A model generated the notes under the pieces. That model saw only the letters and a program-made list of their open reading frames with translations, ran no database searches and was not told the DNA's origin. The position numbers were made by a program, and so were the translations under genes. Below, in pieces: positions 16,361-24,128 of a stretch of DNA of 32,004 nt (position 1 is the first letter of the stretch; the number at the start of each line of letters is the position of its first letter). The DNA comes from an uncultured Lachnospiraceae bacterium (lineage in GTDB: Bacteria; Bacillota; Clostridia; Lachnospirales; Lachnospiraceae): assembly GCA_937910785.1 (NCBI GenBank), contig CALDLG010000169.1, forward strand, positions 1 through 32,004, written 5' to 3'.

Positions 16361-16515
16361 GAATATATTCATAGACGAAACGATTTAAAAATTATATAGT
16401 AATTACAGACTTAATCACGGAAGTTAAGTCGGTAATAGCAATTCCGGAAGAATTCCCCTTTTACACAACAGAGCCCCCGAAGCAATTCGGGGGTTTCTGT
16501 TGTATTTCTTTCTTT
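16361..16515 (+). ncRNA. Candidate small noncoding RNA, about 150 nt
   Basis: The unit is bounded by a consensus promoter and a strong terminator and contains no ATG. It folds by eye into three stems. Stem one pairs 16402-16414 with 16424-16436, 12 bp plus one A-G mismatch, with the nine-base loop TCACGGAAG. Stem two pairs 16440-16444 with 16450-16454 around CGGAA. The third is the terminator. The motif CGGAAG occurs at both hairpin loops (16418-16423 and 16445-16450). The first loop fits the CANGGANG pattern bound by CsrA/RsmA proteins, so a CsrA-titrating RNA is one idea, purely inferential. It is transcribed toward the end of the GH13 gene and away from the OFA gene. I do not match it to 6S, SRP, tmRNA or RNase P RNA. 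Confidence 0.6.
16465..16515 (+). terminator. Terminator of the candidate noncoding RNA
   Basis: A long two-part stem pairs 16465-16471 with 16497-16503 and 16474-16481 with 16486-16493, with loop GCAA and a small internal bulge. It is followed by a T-rich tract. On the opposite strand no U run follows, so it mainly ends rightward transcription. Confidence 0.85.
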
Positions 16516-16608
16516 TTTATAATTGTTATCCCGATATATGATTTGGTTTACAAATCAATATAGTTTCATTCGATGAGCATATGCTATTACGATATATCCG
16601 TTATAAAA

Positions 16609-18447
16609 TCACTTCAGGACAAGTATCGAATACGATGGCATCACAGCCTTTTGCCCGGTTACGACAACCTTTTCCTCCCCGGTCTCCAACGTACCGCGAA
16701 TGCTTTTTTCCGAAATTTCCGCACCGTTTAAAGTGAGGTTTTTCAGGTCAAGCTCTTCCGTTCCCTCCCCGGTATGGAAAATCAGCATGATCTCCGAGTC
16801 CTCCCACTGTTTACGCAGAACACAGAAACTGTCTCCTGAAAGCTCTTCCAGATATGTCACCTCTCCTCTTGCGATTTCCGGGTTCTGATTTCTGATCCGG
16901 ATGACCTTTTTATAATAATGATAGATAGAATCGCTTTCCTGCTCCTGTTCTTCCAGACTGTCGAATTTCATCTCAAAAGCATCCATATCCGGCGGACCGG
17001 CGCACATGCCTTCCTTCTCCGCATCCTTGCTCCAATACATCGGCGCCCGCTTATTTTCATCCTTTCCGGCTCCCTTCATGCCGAGTTCTTCCCCGTAATA
17101 AAGGAATGCGGAGCCGCTCATAAGCAGGTTCATCGCGCCCGCAAATTTCGTCTGCTTTTCGGAATTTTCACCCGCATAATATCCGGCGCTTCTTCCCATA
17201 TCGTGATTGGTATAAAAAGGCGCGTCGATATAATTCTCATTGTACTGCCCGAAGGTTTCCTGCAAAGCGGCGCTCTCCGCTCCGTACCGCGATGCCGGGG
17301 AACCGTTTACCACTTTGGAAATGATTCCGCCCTTATCGGCGAATGCAAAATTAAACAGACTGTCGATGCCGCTTTCATAATACTGCGCATAATCACTGAT
17401 TCCAAGCCATGCCTCTCCTACCAGATAGGCGTCCTCTTTCCGCTCCTTTACCACCCCCGTAAACCAGCTCAGAAACTCTATATTAGCCTTCGGGTTCCCC
17501 GTATAAAACTCTTTGACCGCATCCAGGCGAAAGCCTCCGACCCCCAGATCCAGCCAGAATCCCGCAATCTTCTCAATTTCCGTCCGAAGCGCCTCACTGT
17601 CCAGATTCAAATCCGGCATTTCGCTGTAAAACTGCGCCTCATAATACCAGTCCGTTCCTTCTACCGCGTAACACCCAGCCCCCTTCTCCTTCGAAAAATG
17701 ATAATACGCAAAGGAAGGGCACTCCGACACATCCGGTTCCCCGTCTCCCAGTTCTCTTAAATAGTCACAGGCTTCCATAAACCAGGGATTCTGCGAGGAA
17801 GAATGATTCAGCACCAGATCCATAATCACCTTAATTCCCCGCCTTTCGCACGCCGCAAGCAGCTCCTGAAAATCCTCCATCGTACCATAGGCTGCGTCAA
17901 TATCATAATAATCCATTACGTCATACTTATGATAAGTCGGTGACGGATTCACCGGCATCAGCCAGATCCCATTGCACCCAAGATCCGTATCCGTCGAATC
18001 GTCCCCGTCATTGATATAATCCAGTTTGGAAATCAGTCCCTGTAAATCTCCGATCCCGTCTCCGTCACTGTCACAGAACGAATAGACGAAAACTTCATAA
18101 TATGTGCGGTAAGAATCGTCGATTACGTTTAACGGAATCGTATCCGTTACATCAGTGATTTCTTCCGTCGCTTCTCCGGCCTTATTTCCGCCTGCCATGC
18201 CGTCCTGCGCTCCGTCTGACGCCCCGTTTTCGCTTCCGGCCTGACCTTCTTCCTGCATCCCGTCCTGCCCTTCATCTCCGCTTCCGCTCTGGCCTTCCCG
18301 TCCTGCGCCTTCCGGCTCTTCCTGCGCTCCGGCGTTTTCGCTTCCGGCCTGACTGCTTCCGCCGCAGCCCGCTGAGGATAGCAGCATACATCCCGCCAGC
18401 ATCACCGCCAGTATCCGCCGGCCGGTCTTCCAATGTCTTACTCCCAT
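16609..18447 (-). CDS. GH13 alpha-amylase-family lipoprotein
   Basis: This is a surface-anchored starch- or maltodextrin-cutting enzyme of 612 residues. The signal peptide ends in LSSAGC, with Cys28 lipidated. A Gly/Glu/Ser/Ala-rich flexible spacer of about 70 residues follows. The catalytic barrel begins near residue 112 (RTYYEVFVYSFCDSDGDGIGD), where DSDGDGIGD (126-134) is a calcium-site-like loop. The GH13 regions are clear: DLVLNH at 210-215, the nucleophile Asp309 in GGFRLDAV, the acid Glu345 in LVGEAW and Asp416 in YTNHDMGR. The ATG at 18447 follows GGAGG with a ten-base gap. An earlier ATG at 18471 lacks a ribosome site. It lies downstream of the maltodextrin ABC genes on the same strand, so it probably makes oligosaccharides at the cell surface for that importer. 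Exact product pattern (amylase, neopullulanase or glucosidase) is uncertain. Confidence 0.93.
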   Translation of the reverse strand: MGVRHWKTGRRILAVMLAGCMLLSSAGCGGSSQAGSENAGAQEEPEGAGREGQSGSGDEGQDGMQEEGQAGSENGASDGAQDGMAGGNKAGEATEEITDVTDTIPLNVIDDSYRTYYEVFVYSFCDSDGDGIGDLQGLISKLDYINDGDDSTDTDLGCNGIWLMPVNPSPTYHKYDVMDYYDIDAAYGTMEDFQELLAACERRGIKVIMDLVLNHSSSQNPWFMEACDYLRELGDGEPDVSECPSFAYYHFSKEKGAGCYAVEGTDWYYEAQFYSEMPDLNLDSEALRTEIEKIAGFWLDLGVGGFRLDAVKEFYTGNPKANIEFLSWFTGVVKERKEDAYLVGEAWLGISDYAQYYESGIDSLFNFAFADKGGIISKVVNGSPASRYGAESAALQETFGQYNENYIDAPFYTNHDMGRSAGYYAGENSEKQTKFAGAMNLLMSGSAFLYYGEELGMKGAGKDENKRAPMYWSKDAEKEGMCAGPPDMDAFEMKFDSLEEQEQESDSIYHYYKKVIRIRNQNPEIARGEVTYLEELSGDSFCVLRKQWEDSEIMLIFHTGEGTEELDLKNLTLNGAEISEKSIRGTLETGEEKVVVTGQKAVMPSYSILVLK

Positions 18448-18497
18448 ATCCGTTTTTCCTCCTTTATCCATCGCTTTTTATCCCGAAAATTCGAAAA

Positions 18498-18539
18498 TGC
18501 AGGCCCCCCTTTTCTCATAATTTCTTCAGGACGCCTGCA
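18498..18539 (-). promoter_or_regulatory. Hairpin in the leader of the GH13 gene
   Basis: TGCAGGC (18498-18504) pairs with GCCTGCA (18533-18539). Inside it a CCT/AGG pairing can extend the fold. On the minus strand the stem is followed by TTTTCGAATTTTC. It resembles a weak terminator or attenuator about 50 bases before the GH13 start codon. Function is inferred. Confidence 0.4.
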
Positions 18540-18701
18540 CCTCTTCTTCCTTATTAAATACATTACCTGTTCAATCCGTTGTATGTTACATATTGCAATA
18601 CATCACCTGTTTGGTACATTTATGCTGTAACACACTGCCCGGTCAGTGCCTGTATGCTGCGACACATTATCTGGCCGGTACATTATGCCGCAATACTTTG
18701 C
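18540..18701 (-). repeat. Four to five degenerate tandem repeats between malG-like and GH13 genes
   Basis: Units at 18671-18701, 18639-18670, 18606-18638 and 18566-18605, plus a partial unit at 18540-18565, align on the minus strand. The shared pattern is roughly ATGTATTGCAGCATAAATGTAC followed shortly by CAGG, here given only as a loose consensus. Unit lengths are 31, 32, 33, 40 and 26 bases. They are diverged, so this is an old array. A perfect six-base stem with tetraloop (18688-18703) lies at its right end. No coding region fits here. Confidence 0.5.
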
Positions 18702-18732
18702 GGACACAATATCGCCAAAACCGCGCTTCCGC

Positions 18733-19575
18733 TTATCCCTTTACGGAACCTCCCGTAACGCCTTCCACATAGAACTTCTGCATCAGCACAAACAGAGCTG
18801 AAATCGGGATGGATACGATAACGCCGCCCGCACAGAAGATCGAGAAATATTTATTGATCAGCGATTTACCGAGCATATTGAACAGCCCTATCGCGATCGT
18901 CCAGTCCGTCGCGATACCGGAATTTAACATCAGCTTCGCCAGTACGAAATCACCCCATGGCACGAGGAAGGAATTGATAATCGTATAAACGATGATCGGC
19001 TGTGACAGCGGAATAATAATCTTAAAAAAGATTGTCGCTTCCGAAGCGCCTTCCAGCCATGCCGCCTCACGCAGCGATGTGGAAATCGTATCCATAAAGC
19101 CCTTCGTAATCAGGTAACCGAGTCCGGAACCCGCGGAATATACGATGATCATACCCAGATGGCTGTTCGTCAGCCCCAGAGACTTCATGACAAAGTATAC
19201 GGCGATCATGGACAGCACGCCCGGAAACATATTTAAAACAATACCGAAGCTCATCAGTCCTTTTCTTCCTTTAAACCGCAGACAGCTCATCGCGTAGCTG
19301 ACCATCAGTACAAAGGAAGTGGAAACAATACAGGTAAAGATCGCAATCAGCAGGGTATTCTTGAACCACGCGCCATACTGTACAACGGAATCCGGCTGTA
19401 AAAACAGCACTTTATAATTATCCAGAGACCACTGTTCCGGGAAAAAGTGTGCCGTATTGATTCCCTTATACGCGCTGAAGGATGTAACCAACAGCCAGAG
19501 AATCGGCACCAGCCAGATAACTACAAGGAATGTCAGCACCAAATGTCTTACTACAAATCCTACTGTCTTTTTCAT
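18733..19575 (-). CDS. Maltodextrin ABC transporter permease, MalG type
   Basis: This is a 280-residue permease with about six membrane helices. The EAA loop, REAAWLEGASEATIFFKIII, is at about residues 175-195 and contacts the ATPase. The C-terminus YVEGVTGGSVKG is the usual MalG ending. Its ATG overlaps the stop of the MalF-type gene by one base (TAATG), indicating translational coupling. It closes the ABC part of the operon; the GH13 enzyme follows after 285 bases. No ATPase gene is present, so a shared MsmX-like ATPase is assumed. Confidence 0.94.
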   Translation of the reverse strand: MKKTVGFVVRHLVLTFLVVIWLVPILWLLVTSFSAYKGINTAHFFPEQWSLDNYKVLFLQPDSVVQYGAWFKNTLLIAIFTCIVSTSFVLMVSYAMSCLRFKGRKGLMSFGIVLNMFPGVLSMIAVYFVMKSLGLTNSHLGMIIVYSAGSGLGYLITKGFMDTISTSLREAAWLEGASEATIFFKIIIPLSQPIIVYTIINSFLVPWGDFVLAKLMLNSGIATDWTIAIGLFNMLGKSLINKYFSIFCAGGVIVSIPISALFVLMQKFYVEGVTGGSVKG

Positions 19576-21002
19576 TATCGGAAATCCTCCTCTCTACTGC
19601 CTTTGATCGTCTGTGTGAAGGTTACAAGCGTGAATCCGGCACAGATAATGAATACGATAATACCGATTACGGACGCTATCTTGTAGTCATAATATTCATT
19701 GGTCAGCCTGAACAGCCAGGTGACGAGCAGATCCACTTCTTTTGCGTTGGAATTCGCAAGCAGCTGATCGGACGTTACATACACATCCTGCGTCAGCAGA
19801 TAAATAACGTTAAAGTTGTTGATATTTCTTACGAAATCCGTAATCAGACTGGGCCCCGTAATAAAGAGTACATACGGCATCGTGATCTTCCAGAAGATCT
19901 GGAAGCTGCTTGCGCCGTCGATTCTTGCGCTTTCCAGCTGGTCTACCGGGATGTTCATCAGAACGCCCGTCGCGATCAGCATCTGATAGGGAACGCCGAC
20001 CCAGATATTGATCAGTACGATCATGACCTTAGCCCAGGTAGGATTCGTCAGAAACGGTATATAAGTCAGATTCGAGCTTACCAGTCCAACGCTTTTTAAG
20101 AAATCCGTCAATCCGATATTGGAACAGATCGTGTTTACGATACCGCTGTCCGCAAAGAAGTTCCGGACAAGCAGCAGGGTAACAAACTGCGGTACGGCAA
20201 TCGCTACCATAAACAGTGTTCTCCACATCTTCGGAAGCTTTGTTTTCTTATTATTGATGAACTGCGCCATCAAGATACCGCCGATAAAGGTTGTCAGCGT
20301 GGACAGAACCGCCCATTCCAACGTCCAGATCAGAATTTTTCCGAAGGAATACCCAAAGGTCAGCGTCGTCGAATTGGTAAAAAGCTGTTTAAAGTTCTTC
20401 CAGCCGACCCATGTAAACAATGCGCTCGGCGGCATATGCTGCTGGTCATAATTTGTAAACGCTATCGCGATCAGCACCAGAATCGGTATGATATTCATCA
20501 GGATAATACCGATGCAGGGAAGTGACAGCAGCGTAATATGAAATTTTTCATTGAGCATCGCCCGGATATCTTCCCGGAACGTGTTGATATGCTTTCCGGC
20601 TTCCTTCTGCTGCTGCAGACGGTAAACAGCCTTGATATTAGCAATATATACGAGAATAAAAGCCCCGATTATGAATAACGCTATAATGGAATTAAGCAGA
20701 ATCAGGAAAGAGTTATCATAATCGTTCACTTTACTTGTCAGGGTTAACGGATCAAAAACCTGTTCGAACTGAACAGTTCCCAAAGTGCCAAATTTTGCCA
20801 GATTCGGGGCCGCATAGAAAATACACATAATGATAAAAACCGCTTCCAGCGCGATCATAATCAGACCGTTGATGATCTGCTTTCTCGCAAAATAACCTGC
20901 CCCCATGATTAGCAGAGACAATTTCACCCCAAGATCGCCTTTTGCTATCGCTGTCCCGAATTCCTTAAAATAATTTCCGCTGATTTTCTTTTTATTCTTC
21001 AT
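19575..21002 (-). CDS. Maltodextrin ABC transporter permease, MalF type
   Basis: This 475-residue permease is longer than the usual 300 residues because of an N-terminal extension with two extra membrane segments (about residues 40-65 and 95-125) and a cytoplasmic stretch before the core, like the extended MalF proteins of Firmicutes. The EAA loop ESARIDGASSFQIFWKITMP lies at about residues 360-380. The ending FTQTIKGSREEDFR is typical. It overlaps the MalG-type gene by one base and is separated from the binding-protein gene by 129 bases that carry a terminator hairpin. Its role is transmembrane passage of maltodextrins. Confidence 0.94.
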   Translation of the reverse strand: MKNKKKISGNYFKEFGTAIAKGDLGVKLSLLIMGAGYFARKQIINGLIMIALEAVFIIMCIFYAAPNLAKFGTLGTVQFEQVFDPLTLTSKVNDYDNSFLILLNSIIALFIIGAFILVYIANIKAVYRLQQQKEAGKHINTFREDIRAMLNEKFHITLLSLPCIGIILMNIIPILVLIAIAFTNYDQQHMPPSALFTWVGWKNFKQLFTNSTTLTFGYSFGKILIWTLEWAVLSTLTTFIGGILMAQFINNKKTKLPKMWRTLFMVAIAVPQFVTLLLVRNFFADSGIVNTICSNIGLTDFLKSVGLVSSNLTYIPFLTNPTWAKVMIVLINIWVGVPYQMLIATGVLMNIPVDQLESARIDGASSFQIFWKITMPYVLFITGPSLITDFVRNINNFNVIYLLTQDVYVTSDQLLANSNAKEVDLLVTWLFRLTNEYYDYKIASVIGIIVFIICAGFTLVTFTQTIKGSREEDFR

Positions 21003-21056
21003 AGGAAACCCCTCTCAGAAATAGTTTTGTATGATTTTTCCAGAAAAGAACCTTTG

Positions 21057-21093
21057 AAAAATACCCCGCATCCCGACTACGGCTGCGGGGTAT
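21057..21093 (-). terminator. Intra-operon terminator after the maltodextrin binding-protein gene
   Basis: On the minus strand 21084-21093 pairs perfectly with 21061-21070, a 10-bp stem with a 13-base loop, followed by a short U run. It lies just downstream of the binding-protein stop and before the MalF-type gene. This is the same arrangement as in the GNB/LNB operon and probably limits permease expression relative to the binding protein. Confidence 0.82.
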
Positions 21094-21131
21094 TATCTCA
21101 TTAATTTAAGATATACTGAACCCGAAATTCT

Positions 21132-22529
21132 TTATTCAATCGGCGCCATGATACCTTCTACTGCGGTATCCAGTACGCTCTGAAGATCCGAACCGGCGCT
21201 GCCGTCTGCCAGAATCTGTCCAAGCGTCTCTGCCGGAGCCCAGAAGTTACCGCCTACACGCTGAGGGGTTGCATAAGCTGCCTGTGCTGCCAGTGCTGCG
21301 ATTGCAGGATCAGCCTGCACTGCATCGGAAGATGCCGCCGCTACGTTTGAAGGGCCAAGGCCTCTCGCTTCAAATCTTGCCGCCTGGGCAGATTCATTTG
21401 TCAGGAACTCCGCAAGCAGCATAGACCATCCGATATTAGCGGAATAAGGATTTACGCCGATCAGCTTGTAACCCGAATAGGAAGACATCTGGCATTCCTT
21501 ACCTGCCACATTAAATGTAGGAAGCTTGGTTGCGGAATAATTCTCGCCCCATGCATCGGAAGCCGTTTCCGCTCTCCACGTACCGTTTACCGCTGCCACT
21601 ACCGTACCTTCCGCGATTGCCGTTGCCATTTCCTCATCGCTCATATCAACAAGAACGTTTGTTCCGTAAAGATCCATGATCGCCTGTGCCACATCTGTCG
21701 CTCCGGCTGCATTCCATGTACAGTTATTGGAACCGTCCTCATTGAGTGTCAGCTCATAACCTGCGCCCTGGAAAAATGCGTAAATATACCAGCCGTTGGA
21801 AACGTCCATGGCGATCTTCTTGCCTGCCGCTTCTGCAACTTCTACCATCTTATCCAGAGACTTTACGTCTTCCTCCGAGAATACGGATGCATCATAGAAC
21901 ATGAAATAACCGTTATCCGCAGTCATCGGGTAAGCGTATAATGTACCGTTTATCGTAGCTGCTTCTACGGAGCCCGCTACGTTTTCGCTTGCTACGTCAA
22001 AAGTATAGGTAGCCGCTACCGGCTGAAGCGCTCCCGCCTGTACCATCTCGTTGATCTGGTCATCGGCAAATGCAAACACATCTGCTGCCGCTTCCACGTC
22101 TGCCAGAATCGTATCTTTTGCAGTAGATTCGGATTCGGAACCCAGTGTAATATCAAATGTTACATCCGGATATGTCGCTTTAAAATCTTCAAGGAGCTGT
22201 GTTGTCAGCGTCTGGTCCTCTTCGGATGCCCATACGGTCAGCTTTACCGTATCCGTTGTTGCCGCGATCAGATTCGCAACCGGATCGTCGGAAGATGCCG
22301 CGGAGTTGTCCGCTGCTGCGCTGTCCGCCGTAGAATTGTCTGCTGCTGCGGAATTGTCTGCTGTGCTGTCCGCCGTAGAATTGTCTGCTGCCGCGGAATT
22401 GTCCGTTGCCGCTGTGGAGTTATCGGCTGAAGAAGCCCCCCCCGCCTCGTTTCCGGAGTTTCCACATCCGACAAGACTTGCAGCTACCATAGATGTTGCG
22501 AGTAATGCTGCTAATACTTTTTTCTTCAT
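21132..22529 (-). CDS. Maltodextrin-binding lipoprotein (MalE type)
   Basis: This is a 465-residue extracellular solute-binding protein. The lipoprotein signal peptide ends in ASLVGC with Cys22 as the anchor. A very repetitive Ala/Asp/Asn/Ser/Thr linker runs to about residue 80, built from copies of ADNSTADS-like units. The binding fold begins VKLTVWASEEDQTLTTQLLEDF, followed by FKATYPDVTFDITLGSESESTAKDTI and later YAYPMTADNGYFMFYD, all typical of maltose/maltodextrin-binding proteins. It is the first gene of the operon, after a promoter at 22598-22626, and diverges from a LacI regulator. Specificity for malto-oligosaccharides is supported by the downstream GH13 enzyme and the MalF/MalG-type permeases. 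Confidence 0.94.
   Translation of the reverse strand: MKKKVLAALLATSMVAASLVGCGNSGNEAGGASSADNSTAATDNSAAADNSTADSTADNSAAADNSTADSAAADNSAASSDDPVANLIAATTDTVKLTVWASEEDQTLTTQLLEDFKATYPDVTFDITLGSESESTAKDTILADVEAAADVFAFADDQINEMVQAGALQPVAATYTFDVASENVAGSVEAATINGTLYAYPMTADNGYFMFYDASVFSEEDVKSLDKMVEVAEAAGKKIAMDVSNGWYIYAFFQGAGYELTLNEDGSNNCTWNAAGATDVAQAIMDLYGTNVLVDMSDEEMATAIAEGTVVAAVNGTWRAETASDAWGENYSATKLPTFNVAGKECQMSSYSGYKLIGVNPYSANIGWSMLLAEFLTNESAQAARFEARGLGPSNVAAASSDAVQADPAIAALAAQAAYATPQRVGGNFWAPAETLGQILADGSAGSDLQSVLDTAVEGIMAPIE
22320..22403 (-). repeat. Intragenic 45-bp-period repeat in the MalE-type linker
   Basis: A 39-base stretch at 22320-22358 recurs at 22365-22403 with one mismatch, giving a period of 45 bases or 15 codons. 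It encodes the Ala/Asp/Asn/Ser-rich spacer between the lipid anchor and the binding fold. Because the period is a multiple of three, copy changes would alter linker length without breaking the frame. Confidence 0.75.
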
Positions 22530-22597
22530 AACTTTTTCCTCTCTCTCTTAAATACTTTTATTGCTCTATATAAAATGTGTTGCCACATCTTATAGCA

Positions 22598-22626
22598 TTT
22601 ATACCAAAATATCAAATATCTGTAAA
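22598..22626 (-). promoter_or_regulatory. Promoter of the maltodextrin operon
   Basis: On the minus strand TTTACA (22621-22626) and TATAAA (22598-22603) are 17 bases apart, about 70 bases upstream of the binding-protein start. The candidate LacI operator lies directly upstream of the -35 box. Confidence 0.6.
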
Positions 22627-22632
22627 AGTCAG

Positions 22633-22673
22633 GTGCGAAACTTCTCCTTCTTTTTTTTCGTAAACTTTCGCAC
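22633..22673. promoter_or_regulatory. Candidate operator: inverted repeat GTGCGAAA / TTTCGCAC
   Basis: GTGCGAAA (22633-22640) and its exact complement TTTCGCAC (22666-22673) are separated by 25 bases. The right half also extends into an imperfect palindrome around CGTAAACTTTCG (22659-22670). Its position between the divergent LacI and binding-protein promoters fits a site for the LacI regulator encoded at 22887. Binding is inferred. Confidence 0.5.
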
Positions 22674-22800
22674 TAAAGTAAATTTAACACCGCTAAGGCA
22701 TTTTGTCAACAGTTCATTCTCGTTCAACCTGACTTTTTGGATTATCTGACGGATTTTCAATCATATTTTTGTTCATTATGACAATCATTGCTCTTCTTCC

Positions 22801-22829
22801 TTGAAAATTCGATTTATTTTTTATATAAT
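22801..22829 (+). promoter_or_regulatory. Promoter of the maltodextrin LacI regulator
   Basis: TTGAAA (22801-22806), a 17-base spacer and TATAAT (22824-22829) form a near-perfect promoter about 60 bases upstream of the LacI start at 22887. Confidence 0.75.
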
Positions 22830-22886
22830 GATAGGACTCCGGCATCTCGAACCGGAGGAATCTGTAATCTTACTGGGGAAAAATCT

Positions 22887-23882
22887 ATGGCAACAATAAA
22901 AGATATCGCAAACCGGCTGGGAGTCTCCGTCAGCACCGTTTCCAAGGGCTTAAACGGCGCCAGCGACATCAGTGAACAGCTTCGTCAGACCGTCCTGGAT
23001 ACCGCAGTCGAAATGGGCTATACGCCGAAACAGATGCGCACCAGAGCAACCAAAAAGCTCTGCATTTTCATCGAAAATATGGACTATGAAACTTCCGAAC
23101 AGTTCGGCTATGACATCATTCTTGGTTTTAAGCAGGCCGCTTATCCTGCGCATTACAGTGTTACCGTCATGCCCGTTACGCCTGCCTTTCAGGAAAGTGA
23201 AAAATATGATGTCTATATGTTAAAAAACGGATATGTCGGAGCCTTCTTCGTCGGCTTTGCCCTGAAGGATGCCTGGCTTGCACAGCTTTCCGGCACCTCG
23301 ATTCCAACCACGCTTTTTGACAATTATATCCGTAAAAATCCTAATGTCAGCTATATCGGAACCGACAACTTTGAAGGTATCGACTACGCCATCGAGCATC
23401 TCATCGCGCTGGGCCATCGTAAGATCGCTCTGCTAAACGGCTCCGCCCATTCCATGATTACGGAACAGCGCCGTCAGGCCTACATCGAGAGTATGAATGC
23501 ACACGATCTGGAAATCAGCGAGAAATGGATGCCTTATGGCTACTATGTCGCGGCTGCCGCCAAAGACCACGTTGCCAATCTGCTTTCGCTCGGCGCAACC
23601 GCTATCGTATGCGGCAACGACCTGCTTGCTTCCGGCGCAATCGATGAATGCAGGGCCCATGGATACCGTGTGCCGGAAGACGTGAGCATCATCGGCTTTG
23701 ACGATATCCCGATTTCCGCTCAGCTGAATCCACCCCTGACGACCGTCCGCCAGGACCGGATCGAGCTCGGCAAATGCGGCTTTTTCGCGCTGCATTCCCT
23801 GATCAATCATGTTTCCGTCAGCAAGAATCTGCTGCGTCCGCAGCTTATCATACGAAATTCAACGGCCCCCGTCAGAAAGTAA
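22887..23882 (+). CDS. LacI-family regulator of the maltodextrin operon
   Basis: This is a 331-residue regulator. The N-terminal helix-turn-helix and hinge read MATIKDIANRLGVSVSTVSKGLNG, followed by GYTPKQMRTRATKK. A periplasmic-binding-like sensor domain follows, with the late motif VPEDVSIIGFDDIPISAQLNPPLTTV typical of LacI/GalR proteins. The start at 22887 is chosen because the DNA-binding domain begins there. A longer reading to 22788 starts upstream of the promoter's -35 box and would add residues unlike any LacI protein. It diverges from the MalE-type gene, so control of that operon by a maltodextrin-responsive repressor or activator is the natural inference. Only a weak GGGGA ribosome site is visible. 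Confidence 0.93.
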   Translation: MATIKDIANRLGVSVSTVSKGLNGASDISEQLRQTVLDTAVEMGYTPKQMRTRATKKLCIFIENMDYETSEQFGYDIILGFKQAAYPAHYSVTVMPVTPAFQESEKYDVYMLKNGYVGAFFVGFALKDAWLAQLSGTSIPTTLFDNYIRKNPNVSYIGTDNFEGIDYAIEHLIALGHRKIALLNGSAHSMITEQRRQAYIESMNAHDLEISEKWMPYGYYVAAAAKDHVANLLSLGATAIVCGNDLLASGAIDECRAHGYRVPEDVSIIGFDDIPISAQLNPPLTTVRQDRIELGKCGFFALHSLINHVSVSKNLLRPQLIIRNSTAPVRK

Positions 23883-24128
23883 AGTCTCTGACTGCCTCCG
23901 GCTGTTCCTGCCCATGCCCCTTTGCGGCGCACATTCGTCAGCTTTGCCGCTGTCCGCAGGTCATCCGCCCCTGCCCCGTAAGGCTCACCGTCCTTCCTGT
24001 ATATCAGAGGCGGAACCTGACCACACTGACACCATAGCTTCGCAGGATATTGAGCACATCCTTCTCCCGCCATGATCAGGAAACACCCGCCCGGACGCTC
24101 CATTTCTTTCAGTGTGGCCGCTCCCTGC
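23875..24128 (-). pseudogene. Decayed N-terminal fragment of a GH53 endo-beta-1,4-galactanase
   Basis: On the minus strand, pieces in different frames line up with the start of the GH53 catalytic domain in the right order. First comes GAATLKEMERPGGCF, then after a frame change EKDVLNILRSYGVSVVRFRL. A TGA stands exactly where GH53 enzymes have the conserved Trp of the RLW motif. A second frame change gives RKDGEPYGAGADDLRTA, matching the GxGYGGGNNDLE region, and then GQEQPEAVRDFTF, resembling the KQ-x-PKAW segment. The stretch that would hold DFHYSDFWADP is missing, as is everything downstream. So this is about 100 codons' worth of a broken gene, ending against the convergent LacI stop codon. 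I compared with Bacillus GanB from memory. Galactanase fits the adjoining GH42 beta-galactosidase regulon. Confidence 0.68.

Larger units (their letters stand above)
22530..22886. other. Divergent control region of the maltodextrin operon and its LacI gene
   Basis: These 357 bases without a gene hold two promoters facing apart (22598-22626 minus, 22801-22829 plus), a candidate LacI operator (22633-22673) between them and a small leader hairpin CTCCGG/CCGGAG (22837-22842 with 22852-22857) before the LacI start. No other coding region or RNA gene was recognised. Confidence 0.65.

Noticed and set aside
22320..22403. CRISPR-like array
   Set aside because: The repeats are contiguous, in frame within a lipoprotein linker and have no unique spacers.
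22051..22551. 166-codon plus-strand frame opposite the MalE-type gene
   Set aside because: It is Ser/Ala-rich only because the other strand encodes the repetitive linker.
22788..22886. Upstream extension of the maltodextrin LacI gene
   Set aside because: It overlaps the promoter and encodes residues unlike a LacI N-terminus. The helix-turn-helix starts exactly at 22887.
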